A DNA stretch of 64,000 nt. It comes from CAIVVT01 sp963757265. GTDB lineage: Bacteria > Acidobacteriota > Terriglobia > Bryobacterales > Bryobacteraceae. Of the stretch, positions 46,645-55,959 are shown piece after piece. The notes below the pieces were generated by a model. It ran no database searches and was not told where the DNA came from. It saw only the letters and a list, made by a program, of their open reading frames with translations. Every line of letters begins with the position of its first letter. The first letter of the stretch is position 1. The translations under genes and the position numbers were made by a program. The DNA lies in contig CAVWRA010000012.1 of NCBI GenBank assembly GCA_963757265.1, positions 496,001 through 560,000 on the forward strand, given 5' to 3'.

Positions 46645-49600
46645 TTGAAGGAGTTTCTCCCATTCCGGCTGGACACCGCGAATCAGTGCCTGTGGCGCCG
46701 CCGCGATTCGCAGGACGAGCGTATCCTATTGACTCCAAAAGCGTTTGCCGTGCTGCGCCACCTGGTGGAGCATGCCGGATGCCTGGTTACGCAGGATGAA
46801 CTTCTGCAAGCGGTGTGGCCCGATACGTTCGTCCAACCCGAGGTTCTCAAGTATCAGATCGCCGACATTCGGGGCACGCTCGGGGACCACCCCAAGAATC
46901 CTCTTTTTATTGAGACGTTGCCCCGGCGAGGGTATCGGTTCGTCGCCGCGGTGAAGGAGTGGGGGCTTGCGGATCCCTCGGCGGCGTTGGCGAGTCTGAC
47001 CCGAGGCAGGCTGGTAGGAAGGGACCGCGCGCTCGATGTGTTGCGAGCTTGCCTGCGAAAGGCGTTGATAGGCCAGCGCCAGATTGTCTTCATCACGGGC
47101 GAGCCGGGGATTGGAAAGACCGCTCTGGTCGATGAATTCCAACGCCGGGCCGCCGCCGAGGAACCATCCCTGCGCATCGCCCGCGGACAATGCGTGGAAG
47201 GCTTCGGAGGCTTGGAAGCCTATTACCCGATGCTCGAAGCGCTAGGTCAGTTGTGCCATGGCCCGGGGGGCAAGCGAGTTGTGGAGATTCTGGCCGCGCA
47301 AGCACCCACCTGGCTGGCGCAGTTTCCCGCACTGCTGCAGCGCGAGCAGCGCCAGGCGCTCCAGCAGGAGATCCTGGGAGCGACCCGGGAGCGCATGCTG
47401 CGCGAAATCCGGGAGGCGCTGGGCACGCTCAACGTGGAAGCGCCCCTGCTGTTCTTAATCGAGGATCTGCAATGGGTGGATCCCTCGACTCTAGACCTCC
47501 TCTCTGCTTTTGCCCGTCAGCGGCAAGCAGCGAAGACTATGGTGATCATCACGAAGCGTCCGGTGGGTATGACAGCTCCAGAACATCCGCTGAGGCGGCT
47601 CAAACAGGACCTGCTGATTCATCAACTGTGCCAGGAAATCACTCTCACGCCGCTTTCGCAAGCGGAGGTGGCGGAGTACCTGCGCGCGGAATCCTCGGGA
47701 GGCAGCTTGCCGGAGGGTTTTGCAGATCTGATCCATCGGCACTCGGAGGGCAATCCTCTACTGATGATTGCCGCCCTGGATCACTTGACCTCGAACGGCC
47801 TGATCTCGCGTGAGAGCGGAGAGTGGCGCATCAAAGTTCCTATCGGACAAATCGATGTCGGAGTGCCAGAGACGCTACGTCAGATCATTGAGGCTCAGAT
47901 TGAGCGCCTTCCGGGCGAACAGCAACGGGCGCTGGAGGTGGCCAGCATTAACGGCGTCATGTTTTCGGCGAGCGTCAATGCCATCCCCGCGGGCCTGGAC
48001 GAGGAGAAGTTTGAAGCACTTTGCGACGAGGTGTCGCGCCGTCATGAGATGGTGCGCTGGGCGGGATCGCGCGAATTTCCGGACGGGACCGTCTCGGTGC
48101 GCTATGAGTTCGTTCACGCATTCTACCGGGAGGTCCTCTACCGCCGCCAGACGCCCGGGCGCCGGGCCAAGCTCCACGTGCGGGTCGGGGAGCGGCTAGC
48201 AGAGCTTTTCGCTGGGCATGAAAGCGAAGTAGCCGCCGAACTGGCGGGCCACTTCGAACAGGGTGGTGATTGGCGCCGTGCCGTCAAATACCTGCGGCTG
48301 GCGGCGGATACCGCGGGGCGCCGGTTTGCGCCCCGGCTAGTCACAGAGATTCTCGAGTACGCTCTCGAACTGGTGAAAAAACTCCCCGAGTCCGAGAGAA
48401 CGGCAAGCGAAATCGAGATCGTGGAAAAGCTGGCCGCAATTCACGCGGTGCTCGGCGACAGCGTGCGTGCCATTGAAACCTACGAAGCTCTGGCCGACCG
48501 CGCGGCTCACGATGGCCTGCTCGACGTGGAAGTGCGCACTCTCATCGACATGGCATGGCCGTTGTCCTGGATCAGTCCTCAGCGTTCGCTGACTGTCCTG
48601 GAGCAGGCGCTTCAGCTCAGCTCCCGGCTGGAAGATCCGCTCTTGCGGGCCAGGATGCGTGCGCGCTGTCTTGCCTGGCGCCTGTGGCAAGGGTGGAATG
48701 CTGAGGATGCGCAGGAGTTCCGCGCTGCATCCGCGGAGATTCTCAACGCAGAGGACCGCCGCATCCTCGCCGCTTATTTAGTTGACTGTGGATTCATAAG
48801 CTGCCTCTCCTCCGAGTACCGCGAGGCGCACCGCAGCCTGATCGCGAGCCGCGATATCAATTTGGAGGCGGCAGGGGAGAACCCCTATCTGAGCACTGCT
48901 TATGTAAGAGCTCAGTTGCCCCTGACGTTGAGCCTTCTGTTTCTGGGCGAGTGGGGCGAGGGCCTTTGCGAGACCAGAGCCGCAATCGCCCTATTGGACA
49001 AGAATGCCGACTATAACTGGGGGCAGGGAGTGCGCCCCCACTTGGCTTGGATTCATCTCCAGGCCATGGACTTTGCTGGCGTGCTGGCGCTTTGTAACTC
49101 GGCAGTGCCAGCGGTCACGGATTCCGAGCTTCGCTCCGCGCATGACGATCCAGCTCATTACCGATTTGGGCTCTGGAAGCGCCTTTTCCTGATGGGCTCA
49201 GCGGAGACGGCGTTAGGAGATTATGTAAGTGCGCAGGAGCACTTGTTGGCGGCGCGGGCTGACATGGACCGTCCGGGACCTACGTGCACCTGGTACTGGC
49301 GCTTGCCGCTCGAGCATGCTCTCACGGAACTCTGGCTGGCGAAGGGCGACCTGGTTCAAGCGCGGCCGCAGGCAGATCGGTGTCTGGCGATTACGTTGGC
49401 GACTGCGGAACATATGTGGCAGGCGCTGGCTTGGGAAGTGAATGCGCGCGTAGCTAGGGCGGAACTTGACCGGACAAGAGCACGAGACTGCATCGCCAAG
49501 GCGTTGTCCGCGATGGAGGGTTTTGAGGTGCCGCTGGCTGCCTGGCGCGTTCACGCGACGGCCTCCGAACTTTATCGGAACTCAGGTGAGCGAGACTTAG

Positions 49601-49770
49601 CGGAGCGCCACCTGGCACTCAGCCGCGAGACGATCATGAAGCTGGCGAATTCCCTGCCCGCGGAAGAACCACTGCGACAGATCTTCCTCTCGGCAGCGAT
49701 CATTCGAAAAATCCTGGGTCACGCGGGAACTGCAAGGCCGCAGCCAAAATCGTTCGACAGAGCGCACTAG
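46645..49770 (+). CDS. Winged-helix/AAA ATPase/TPR transcriptional regulator
   Basis: A 1041-residue regulator starting with TTG. Residues 1-100 form an OmpR/CadC-type winged helix (LLTPKAFAVLRHLVEHAG, FIETLPRRGYRFV). An AAA ATPase module follows with Walker A GEPGIGKT (152-159), Walker B LLFLIEDLQWVD and a sensor region near TKRPVGM. Residues from about 500 to the end are helical TPR-like repeats that probably bind a ligand or protein. The architecture resembles STAND-type signal proteins that oligomerise on DNA when activated. No membrane helix is seen, so it is cytosolic. It is divergent from the HdeD gene, a candidate target. Confidence 0.85.
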   Translation: MKEFLPFRLDTANQCLWRRRDSQDERILLTPKAFAVLRHLVEHAGCLVTQDELLQAVWPDTFVQPEVLKYQIADIRGTLGDHPKNPLFIETLPRRGYRFVAAVKEWGLADPSAALASLTRGRLVGRDRALDVLRACLRKALIGQRQIVFITGEPGIGKTALVDEFQRRAAAEEPSLRIARGQCVEGFGGLEAYYPMLEALGQLCHGPGGKRVVEILAAQAPTWLAQFPALLQREQRQALQQEILGATRERMLREIREALGTLNVEAPLLFLIEDLQWVDPSTLDLLSAFARQRQAAKTMVIITKRPVGMTAPEHPLRRLKQDLLIHQLCQEITLTPLSQAEVAEYLRAESSGGSLPEGFADLIHRHSEGNPLLMIAALDHLTSNGLISRESGEWRIKVPIGQIDVGVPETLRQIIEAQIERLPGEQQRALEVASINGVMFSASVNAIPAGLDEEKFEALCDEVSRRHEMVRWAGSREFPDGTVSVRYEFVHAFYREVLYRRQTPGRRAKLHVRVGERLAELFAGHESEVAAELAGHFEQGGDWRRAVKYLRLAADTAGRRFAPRLVTEILEYALELVKKLPESERTASEIEIVEKLAAIHAVLGDSVRAIETYEALADRAAHDGLLDVEVRTLIDMAWPLSWISPQRSLTVLEQALQLSSRLEDPLLRARMRARCLAWRLWQGWNAEDAQEFRAASAEILNAEDRRILAAYLVDCGFISCLSSEYREAHRSLIASRDINLEAAGENPYLSTAYVRAQLPLTLSLLFLGEWGEGLCETRAAIALLDKNADYNWGQGVRPHLAWIHLQAMDFAGVLALCNSAVPAVTDSELRSAHDDPAHYRFGLWKRLFLMGSAETALGDYVSAQEHLLAARADMDRPGPTCTWYWRLPLEHALTELWLAKGDLVQARPQADRCLAITLATAEHMWQALAWEVNARVARAELDRTRARDCIAKALSAMEGFEVPLAAWRVHATASELYRNSGERDLAERHLALSRETIMKLANSLPAEEPLRQIFLSAAIIRKILGHAGTARPQPKSFDRAH

Positions 49771-49977
49771 GATTGCGGTTGTGATGGCCACTCGCGTCCG
49801 CGGCGCCAGCTTCACACTGTGCCCTTCACTGCGTCCGTGAGCTTGCCGGCGTCAACTCCCTGGCCATGGTTCAGCGAAGTGCCGAAAGCAAGGACGTAGA
49901 TTCGCTCCACGGTGCGCGCCGGGCCGCGAGATATCCCACAGCACCAGATCTTCCCGCCCGCCAATCCGCTCCCGCCC
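49771..49977. other. Gap between regulator and FIST gene
   Basis: No intact gene. A minus-strand frame ending at 49812 (VERIYVLAFGTSLNHGQG and on to AVKGTV) reads partly like protein and may be the end of an older deleted gene; too little remains to name. Confidence 0.3.
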
Positions 49978-51054
49978 TCAGTGGAACGCGAGCATCGTCG
50001 CCGTCTGGTTGATGTGTCCCACGTATGCTTCACCGTACGTGCTGAAGCCCACTGATGGAGTATTCGCGAATAGCGCGCCGTAGGCCTCGCACTGGCCCTC
50101 CTCCCGAAGCGCCAGTGTGCGCAGAATGCAGTTGAACACAATCAGAGCGCGATGGGATCCATGCAGTGCCTTGCGCGTGTCGGCGATGATATCCGTGGAT
50201 TCGAGCAGTTCCAGCTCCGCGCCTTCATGAATCCGGCAGTAGAACACGATGCTGCCGTCTTTCAGAACGCGCTGCGGGCTGCGCACGAACAGCTCTTCGT
50301 TCACCATCAGGCCCACCGGGTTGGTCATGAAGCGGCCGGGCACGCTGGCGGTCTCAATGTCGAGCGCTCGCGCGTACGCCTCCACGGCGGAGACGCCGTC
50401 GAAGCGGCGTACGGTTCGAGCCGCCTCATCCACTTCCGTGGCGGTGAGCACTTTCCCCAGCGAGCGAAAGCTCTGGGTCTTGATAATGCCGTAACCGGCC
50501 GGCACTCGCAACAGCGCGATAACGGCGGCATGTTCGAAGGTATGGCCATCCGCGGCCACCAGCGTCGCGGTATAGGCCAAGTCGTCACCGGCCGAACCGC
50601 CGACGAAGGGAATGGCCGTCAAATTCTGAATCCGTTCCATGACCGCCTCCTCCGCGCTCGAGAGGCCGTCAACCAGGATCAGCCCCACATGCGTGGCTGC
50701 GTCGAGTTCACGAAGCGGAGCGCCCATCTGATGAGACAGGCGGTCCAGAGCGGAGGAGACGGCCGACGGACTGTGGAGGTCCTGCACCACCGCGGTAGCT
50801 GCGACGCTGACAATCTCGGGAGGAAGCGCCATGGCGACCATGGAGCACGTCGCCATCTTGCCTGACGAAATCTCGCCCGCCGTACTGCACCCGATGCTGG
50901 CCGCGCGAGGGAAGGCCGCTCTGATTGAGATGCTCAGCGCGGCGAGAGAATAGCAGGTTGAGGCAAAATACACGACAACCGCCGGCTCCACGGTCCCGCG
51001 CAGCCCGGAGATGAGCGCCTCAGGCTCGGTGGAGCTTGAGATCTGAATAGCCAT
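49978..51054 (-). CDS. FIST-domain sensor protein
   Basis: 358 residues from the ATG at 51054 (GGAAGGTG 11 nt upstream). The FIST N domain (about 20-200) contains VVVYFASTCYSLAALS and FPRAASIGCSTAGEIS. The FIST C domain (about 215-350) contains LVRSPQRVLK-like sequence and GFSTYGEAYVGHINQTA, a conserved ending. FIST proteins are thought to sense small ligands, perhaps amino acids, and feed signal-transduction pathways. No kinase or cyclase domain is attached, so it would act as a stand-alone sensor. No partner gene is obvious beside it. Confidence 0.85.
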   Translation of the reverse strand: MAIQISSSTEPEALISGLRGTVEPAVVVYFASTCYSLAALSISIRAAFPRAASIGCSTAGEISSGKMATCSMVAMALPPEIVSVAATAVVQDLHSPSAVSSALDRLSHQMGAPLRELDAATHVGLILVDGLSSAEEAVMERIQNLTAIPFVGGSAGDDLAYTATLVAADGHTFEHAAVIALLRVPAGYGIIKTQSFRSLGKVLTATEVDEAARTVRRFDGVSAVEAYARALDIETASVPGRFMTNPVGLMVNEELFVRSPQRVLKDGSIVFYCRIHEGAELELLESTDIIADTRKALHGSHRALIVFNCILRTLALREEGQCEAYGALFANTPSVGFSTYGEAYVGHINQTATMLAFH

Positions 51055-51511
51055 TTTCGTCGTCACACCTTCCAAGACGGTCGCGTTCAGCGGCGCAGCA
51101 ATTGCCCGAGTGCATCAGACTATCGCTCTCCTTACCAAAAGCGCTGAGATTGAGCAGGCGCGTGGCCCGTTCCGGCAGGTTGTTGATGGCTCCTTTCATT
51201 CCTATGGAGAAACGCGATGCACAGGGAGTGCCAAATAGACTCTTCGACCCCCGCATAGAACCCACGTTATCATCTTATTGGATCTATTGTCGCCGTCAGC
51301 GCGATGAGCACCAATGCGCCACGGGTGTGCGGGCGTCGATCCAAATGTGCCGGCAAGCGCCGCTCCCACGGCAGGTGTCCACTTTGTCGAGTGCAAGCAT
51401 GGCACCGGGATCACTTGCCACGCACCGGCGTCAGGCGTAATCTACCGAACTACTGGCCGTTCAACGAGGAGATGAAATGTTGGACACCGTGTCCAGAAGT
51501 AGGCACGCCCG
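51055..51511. other. 450-bp gap without a confident gene
   Basis: Upstream of the FIST gene (minus) and of a membrane-protein frame (plus). Small frames on both strands lack family resemblance and ribosome sites. It may contain the FIST promoter. Confidence 0.4.
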
Positions 51512-52600
51512 GTGTGTGCCATACTAATCACGGCTTGGATATTCAACCAGCCCGCCACGCTGCACGAGGCTTACGTGCCTTACGGCCCGTCAAGCGTTTT
51601 GGCAATTGAACTGGTGCTTGTGCTCATGTACTTGGCAAGCACGGGATATCGCACGCTTGCCGCCCAGACCGTCGTCACTGCCTTCGAGGCAGTGCAGAAT
51701 CTTGCCGCGATCGGTGTTCTTATTTTGGGACAGCTCGTCATGGCGCCCGTCAGCCGCCAGCGCCTCCTGGCCGGTATCGTTTGTTTCCTCATCGCGAAGG
51801 GTAGCTACGTGGCCTCGATCCTGCTCGCTCGCAAGGGAGGGCAACGAAACTCGTTGGTTTATGCAATTCTCGGTCTGACTTTGCAGATAGCCGCGATCCT
51901 CATGGTGGTTCCGCCGGAAGCTCGGCTTTTTGCGTGGTCCATCCTTGGCGCGGGTGCGGCCTGGCTGGGAAGTCGCGAGCGCCAGGTGAGCTTGCAGTTG
52001 CAGACCCCTGTCTACCTCTTCGCAGCGGCGCTGGCCTCAGGTTTGGTACGAATATCGAGTCAATCACTTTCCAGCGTCATCGTGCCTCCTGCCAGTTATG
52101 TGATCGCGATGGTCATAAACACGGCTGCCACCGTGCTCGCATACAGGTCGGCCGGCTCAGACACCGCGGGCAAAGCGCGTTTTTCGCGGTTCCTCTGCGC
52201 GGTGTTGATCATGTTCGACATCCTGGGATTGGGTGCAGTCGCCATCAAAGGGGCGTTTGGCGGTCTGTTGTTTGCGACCAGCTTACGGGTTGCCTTGATC
52301 TGCCTAGCGGCAATTGCGTCCGGCCGATGGGGCATATTGAGCCGGGCAACCGCAGATCGACCAGAGTGGGTGTGGCTTTCATACCCTTTGATGCTGTATG
52401 GATCCTGGCGAATCCTCGTTGAGGATTTGTTGAGTGGAACGCCGGCTGCGACGGCCCTCTCACTGTTGTTCTACGGTTGCGCACTTTTGCTGTTAACGCG
52501 CATCTTGGGGTCGCGCCATCGTACCCGTCTTGCCAGTCATTCATCGCCGCTGAGCGGTTCGGCTTTGCGCGCTAATCAGATGGTGCGGCAACCCCGCTAA
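51512..52600 (+). CDS. Multi-pass membrane protein, probably 5' truncated
   Basis: 362 residues with about ten hydrophobic helices (for example LAIELVLVLMYLAS, NLAAIGVLILGQLV, YVIAMVINTAATVLAYR). The ending YPLMLYGSWRILVEDLLSG and LSLLFYGCALLLLTRILG resembles the C-terminal part of large DUF2339-like membrane proteins of Acidobacteria, which I recall only from general pattern. The GTG at 51512 has no convincing ribosome site, and the protein begins inside a helix, so the N-terminal part may be lost. Function unknown. Confidence 0.5.
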   Translation: MCAILITAWIFNQPATLHEAYVPYGPSSVLAIELVLVLMYLASTGYRTLAAQTVVTAFEAVQNLAAIGVLILGQLVMAPVSRQRLLAGIVCFLIAKGSYVASILLARKGGQRNSLVYAILGLTLQIAAILMVVPPEARLFAWSILGAGAAWLGSRERQVSLQLQTPVYLFAAALASGLVRISSQSLSSVIVPPASYVIAMVINTAATVLAYRSAGSDTAGKARFSRFLCAVLIMFDILGLGAVAIKGAFGGLLFATSLRVALICLAAIASGRWGILSRATADRPEWVWLSYPLMLYGSWRILVEDLLSGTPAATALSLLFYGCALLLLTRILGSRHRTRLASHSSPLSGSALRANQMVRQPR

Positions 52601-53251
52601 ATCCGGAGGGACAACATGACTAACGCAGTCCGCGCAATAGGTGTCCCGAACAAGGCAAGTAAACAATAAAGCTGCACTGTGTTCTTGCGACACCGGAGAA
52701 GTGCTCAAGGTGAAAGTGTAGGCACGGTCCGCCGGGCGGCGGGGGTGAACGAGATGGCTCCTCGGCGGGCCTTAGCCATTCAGAACTCACGTAGAGGTCG
52801 ATCGGTGCTACTGAACAATACTTGAACATTGCGGGGCAGAGCCAGCCCTGCTTGGCGGCCGTTCCTCTGCTCCAGATTCATCTCCGAGATGCCGCTCTTG
52901 CCTTGCGTTTCTGGGGACCTTTCATTGCGTCTGCTGTTCTGGGTTGAGGACAGGTGCCTGAGGTTCGCCGGCACATGCGGCCCGACATGCCCGCCACGCC
53001 GGATCCGATTGGTCGACGTGCGGACAGAACAGTGGCGGTCTGCAATGATGGCAGCGCCTTGGTTCAGCGCTTTCTCTGAATTGTCTAGGCCAGTGACACC
53101 AGAACTCGCCGGCGTCGCGTTCTTCCAGTCCGCAAGGGATGTGCAGAAGCGCGCATTTCGGCCTATGCGGCCAGTAACGCCTTCCACGCCACCAGCCCGT
53201 CGGCGTTGTGCGCCAGCAGTGCGCGGTAGCCATCGCCCGGAGCGAGCGGAT
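52601..53251. other. 650-bp stretch with only scraps of coding sequence
   Basis: No intact gene. On the minus strand around 53240-53165 one frame reads DGYRALLAHNADGLVAWKA then a stop, which looks like a real protein end without its body. The rest is full of stops in all frames or reads as low-quality shadow. It lies between a possibly truncated membrane-protein gene and the second DUF3489 repeat, consistent with deletion at a rearrangement point. Confidence 0.4.
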
Positions 53252-53266
53252 CGCGATGAGTTACCG

Positions 53267-53401
53267 ATGGAAAGCCATCGCCAGCCGTTCACCTCTTGCA
53301 CATTCCTCGCGGAGGCGGCCTCTTTCGCCTTGCGTTTCTGGGCAACACGAGTGATTGATCGTCATGCGCCGAACGAGCGCAGAGAGGATCACCAAACATG
53401 A
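53267..53401 (+). CDS. 44-residue ORF coupled to DUF3489 gene (copy 2)
   Basis: Same length as the copy at 33986, ending in DRHAPNERREDHQT, with TGA overlapping the next ATG. About half of the N-terminal residues differ from copy 1, yet the frame is kept. Confidence 0.45.
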   Translation: MESHRQPFTSCTFLAEAASFALRFWATRVIDRHAPNERREDHQT

Positions 53402-53829
53402 CAAACGCAGAAGCCACGACCGCCGCAGACGCCGCTGCTGTTGCGCAACAGGGCGCCACAGTGGCGCTGGAGAAGGCCCCCTCGAAGAAGGGTGCCAGCC
53501 AGAAGAAAGTCGCGCCCAAGAGCCAGAAGGGCGCCAAGGGCAAGCCCCCGGTAGCCACGCCGAAGAGGGAGCCCAAACCCAATAAGAAGGCCGCTAAGCC
53601 CGCACATGCCAAGAAGACCGCCACGCCGCGCGCCGACAGCAAGGGGTCGAAGATCCTGGTGCTGATCGGACGGCCCAAGGGCGCGACCCTGGCCGAGATC
53701 ATGGAGGCCACGGATTGGCAGGCGCACAGCGTGCGCGGCTTTCTCTCGACCGCCTCTAAGAAGCGCGGGCTGAAGATCGAGTCCACCAGAACCGAAGCAG
53801 GCGAGCGGACCTACCGTATCGCGAAGTAA
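53398..53829 (+). CDS. DUF3489-domain protein (copy 2)
   Basis: 143 residues, a paralogue of 34117-34548. The C-terminal DUF3489 domain differs at a single visible residue (EIMEA for EIMEV). The basic N-terminal tail carries about 15 substitutions (for example KVAPKSQKGAKGK) without any length change. This pattern suggests gene conversion or strong constraint on the domain and loose constraint on the tail. It is convergent with the phage terminase/methylase remnant on the minus strand. Confidence 0.8.
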   Translation: MTNAEATTAADAAAVAQQGATVALEKAPSKKGASQKKVAPKSQKGAKGKPPVATPKREPKPNKKAAKPAHAKKTATPRADSKGSKILVLIGRPKGATLAEIMEATDWQAHSVRGFLSTASKKRGLKIESTRTEAGERTYRIAK

Positions 53830-53845
53830 GCGCGTCACGCTCCAT

Positions 53846-53876
53846 GCCGCCACCTGTGAGGGTGGCGGCTTTTCTA
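53846..53876 (+). terminator. Rho-independent terminator after DUF3489 gene (copy 2)
   Basis: Same GCCGCCACC/GGTGGCGGC stem as copy 1, followed by TTTTCTAT. Confidence 0.85.
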
Positions 53877-54004
53877 TATGGTCAGGTGCATCGCCTTTCC
53901 ATCGCTGGTAGAAATCGCAGCTCTGCCGACCATTCCGAACTCCTAAGTGCGCCGGCGTCAGTCCCGAGACCAAGGCGCATTGCACGACTCCGTGGCGGAC
54001 GGCA

Positions 54005-54523
54005 TCAGATCCGGCTGCGCTGCTCCAGGAACCTACCGACCAGATCATCTAATTCGCTATGCAATGTCCGCTCCTCTACGCCGAGCTTCGCGGCTAGGTC
54101 CGGCACGATCTGCGCCGGCCAGTTCAGCAGCGCGTCGCGCTCAATTCGGAAGCGCTCAAATGTGGCCTGTCGCACCTCGGCGGCGTGGACGAGCGTCTTT
54201 TTTCGCTCTTCCAAATCGAGCCGGTCGTTCTCGGCCCTGATCCAGGCACGGATCCGCTCGGCGTCGGCCTTGCTCTTGCCGCCAGCTGCCGACTGCTCCG
54301 TGTGCGGCGCCGGCCGCTTCCACGCCTTCGACGAATTCTCGGCCTGTGTCGGGCTCGACAGCAGCAACCGCTTCGACTCCACATCGGCCCGGCTTACGCT
54401 GCGGCCGTAGCGCCTGACTCCCCAACGGCGGAGGCTGGCGTTGACATTTCGAGTCGTGCAACCCCACTCCGCTGCGAGCTGAGGGGCTGATACAAGATCC
54501 TGCGGTGCGACTGTCATGCGCAC
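54005..54523 (-). CDS. Phage terminase small subunit-like (Nu1-type)
   Basis: 172 residues. The N-terminal domain (LVSAPQLAAEWGCTTRNVN) is a winged helix like that of lambda Nu1, which binds the packaging site. The C-terminal helices (LDLEERKKTLVHAAEVRQ, ERFRIERDALLNWPAQI) match the oligomerisation part of Nu1-like proteins. Its ATG overlaps the methylase stop by 10 bases, so the two formed a phage operon. No large terminase subunit follows; the element ends within 100 bp at the DUF3489 terminator. Confidence 0.7.
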   Translation of the reverse strand: MRMTVAPQDLVSAPQLAAEWGCTTRNVNASLRRWGVRRYGRSVSRADVESKRLLLSSPTQAENSSKAWKRPAPHTEQSAAGGKSKADAERIRAWIRAENDRLDLEERKKTLVHAAEVRQATFERFRIERDALLNWPAQIVPDLAAKLGVEERTLHSELDDLVGRFLEQRSRI

Positions 54524-55308
54524 GCTCCAATCCGCTCCGCTGTGATCTCGGCGAACGTGCGCCCGTCGCCGGCAAGCACCGCCTGCTGACCCGTAAAGTC
54601 CATGAATCGATGGCAGATGACGTCGGCGTATTGCGGGTCGATCTCCATCAGCCGAGCATCGCGGCCCGTCTTCTCACAAGCAATCAGCGTTGAACCCGAC
54701 CCGCCGAACAGATCCGCGACGACGTCTCCGGTCCTGCTGCTGTTGATGAGCGCGCGCACGACCAGTTCCACCGGCTTCGCCGTCGGATGCAGCCGATTGG
54801 CCGCCGGTTTCTTTTCTTCCCACAGCGTCGATTGCGACTTGTCACCATACCAGGCGTCCTTCTGGTCGGCGACGTGAGCATAGAAGATCGGTTCGTGCTG
54901 GAACTTGTAGCGGCCGAACCCCCACGCGAAGGTGTTCTTCGCCCAGACAATCTGGCAGCGCACCTCGAAGCCAGCGTTCTCAAGTGCGTTCTGGAATTCC
55001 CGCTCCTAGGAAGAAGAATGGCAGATGTACATGGAGGCGCCGGGCTGGACGACCTGGCGGTAGTTTCCAAAGGTGGCTGCCAGGAACTGGCAGAATTGCT
55101 CGGCAGTCATGCGGTCGCCCTTGATCTTCAGGCGCTCTTCCGTGTAGCCCTCGTAATCGACGTTGTATGGCGGATCCTTAAAGACCATGGATGCCTTCTC
55201 GCCGGCCATCAACCGCTCCACGTCAGCCCGGTTTGTCGAGTCGCCGCACAGCAGTCGATGCTGGATGCCGGCGGGCCTGAACTCTTTCCCGCAGCATTTG
55301 CAGATCAT
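54514..55308 (-). pseudogene. Phage-type DNA methylase with one in-frame amber stop
   Basis: From the ATG at 55308 (GAGGAAACC upstream) the protein begins with a zinc-knuckle-like CKCCGKEF, then HRLLCGDST, the catalytic VFKDPPYNVDYEGY and MYICHSSS. TAG at 55008-55006 follows, and the same frame continues with EREFQNALENAGFEVR, IVWAKNTFAWGFGR, LHPTAKPVELV and the SAM-binding DLFGGSGSTLIACE. Without the stop it is a complete N4/N6 methylase C-terminal module of 264 residues; relatives usually have Tyr or Trp at the stop. So it was disabled by a point mutation, is read through, or contains a sequence error. Confidence 0.75.
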
Positions 55309-55315
55309 GGTTTCC

Positions 55316-55485
55316 TCAGTTCACGGCGCCGCAGTGCGGGCACTTGGGCGCCTCGCCCAGCAGCCATAGGTCGCCAGGCTTCGTCACCGGATCCGGCCGT
55401 ACCTCGGGCACTGCGTCGTCGTCGGTCAGGCCATCCCCCGTGTCGCCGTAACCATCCAGATCCTTCAGGAGAACCGGAACGGACT
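55316..55485 (-). pseudogene. End of a ParB-type protein with zinc-knuckle tail
   Basis: The frame ending at 55316 reads VPVLLKDLDGYGDTG, then TKPGDLWLLGEAPKCPHCG and stops. The KPGDLWLLG motif is the linker that joins ParB domains to methylases (normally running into HRLLCGDST). Here it ends in CPHCGAVN, and the methylase gene starts 8 nt further on in another frame with CKCCG. The ParB domain itself is gone; the upstream side is replaced at about 55485 by an IS5-type transposase remnant. Confidence 0.55.
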
Positions 55486-55895
55486 GGTAGTGGACACACG
55501 CCTGACACTGGCCACCGGAACCGCTGAACGCGAGGCCGCCCATGCGATCGCCGCCGTCATGGCAGAGCGGAAGCAGCGCGCCACGCTGGGGGCGGAGCGG
55601 GCCAAGACACGCGGGATTTCGTCGACCGGATACGCGAGTTGCAGATCACTCCCCACGTGGCGCAGAACACGGCCGGCCGGCGCAGTGCAATCGATGGGCG
55701 GACTACCCGGCACGAGGGCTACGCGATCAGTCAGAAGAAGCGCAAACGAGTGGAGGAAGTATTCGGCTGGATGAAGACCATCGCGCTGTAGCGCAAGACG
55801 CGCTTCCGGGGCCCGGATCGGGTCGGATGGATGTTCACCTTCGCGGCTGCGGCTTACAACCTGGTTCGGATGCGAAACCTGATGGTGCAGACCGC
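55486..55895 (+). pseudogene. IS5-type transposase C-terminal remnant
   Basis: The sequence reads TRLTLATGTAEREA, then in another frame TRDFVDRIRELQITPHVAQ, RTTRHEGYAISQKKRKRVE, EVFGWMKTIAL, stop, RKTRFRGPDRVGWMF, AYNLVRMRNLM. This is the end of a DDE transposase with the catalytic Glu in EEVFGWMKT. One frameshift near 55600 and one stop at 55789 kill it; the N-terminal half is missing. It is not the same element as the intact IS at 26294. Confidence 0.7.
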
Positions 55896-55959
55896 CTTAA
55901 TGCGGCCGGAGAGGCCGCGGAACGCCGCCGCAGCGGCGTTGTCAATCCCATGGCGGCCC

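Larger units (their letters stand above)
53252..53911 (+). repeat. 660-bp DUF3489 unit, copy 2
   Basis: Same unit as 33971-34630 and same orientation. The region from about 53610 to the terminator is almost identical to copy 1; the 5' part differs more. Confidence 0.85.
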
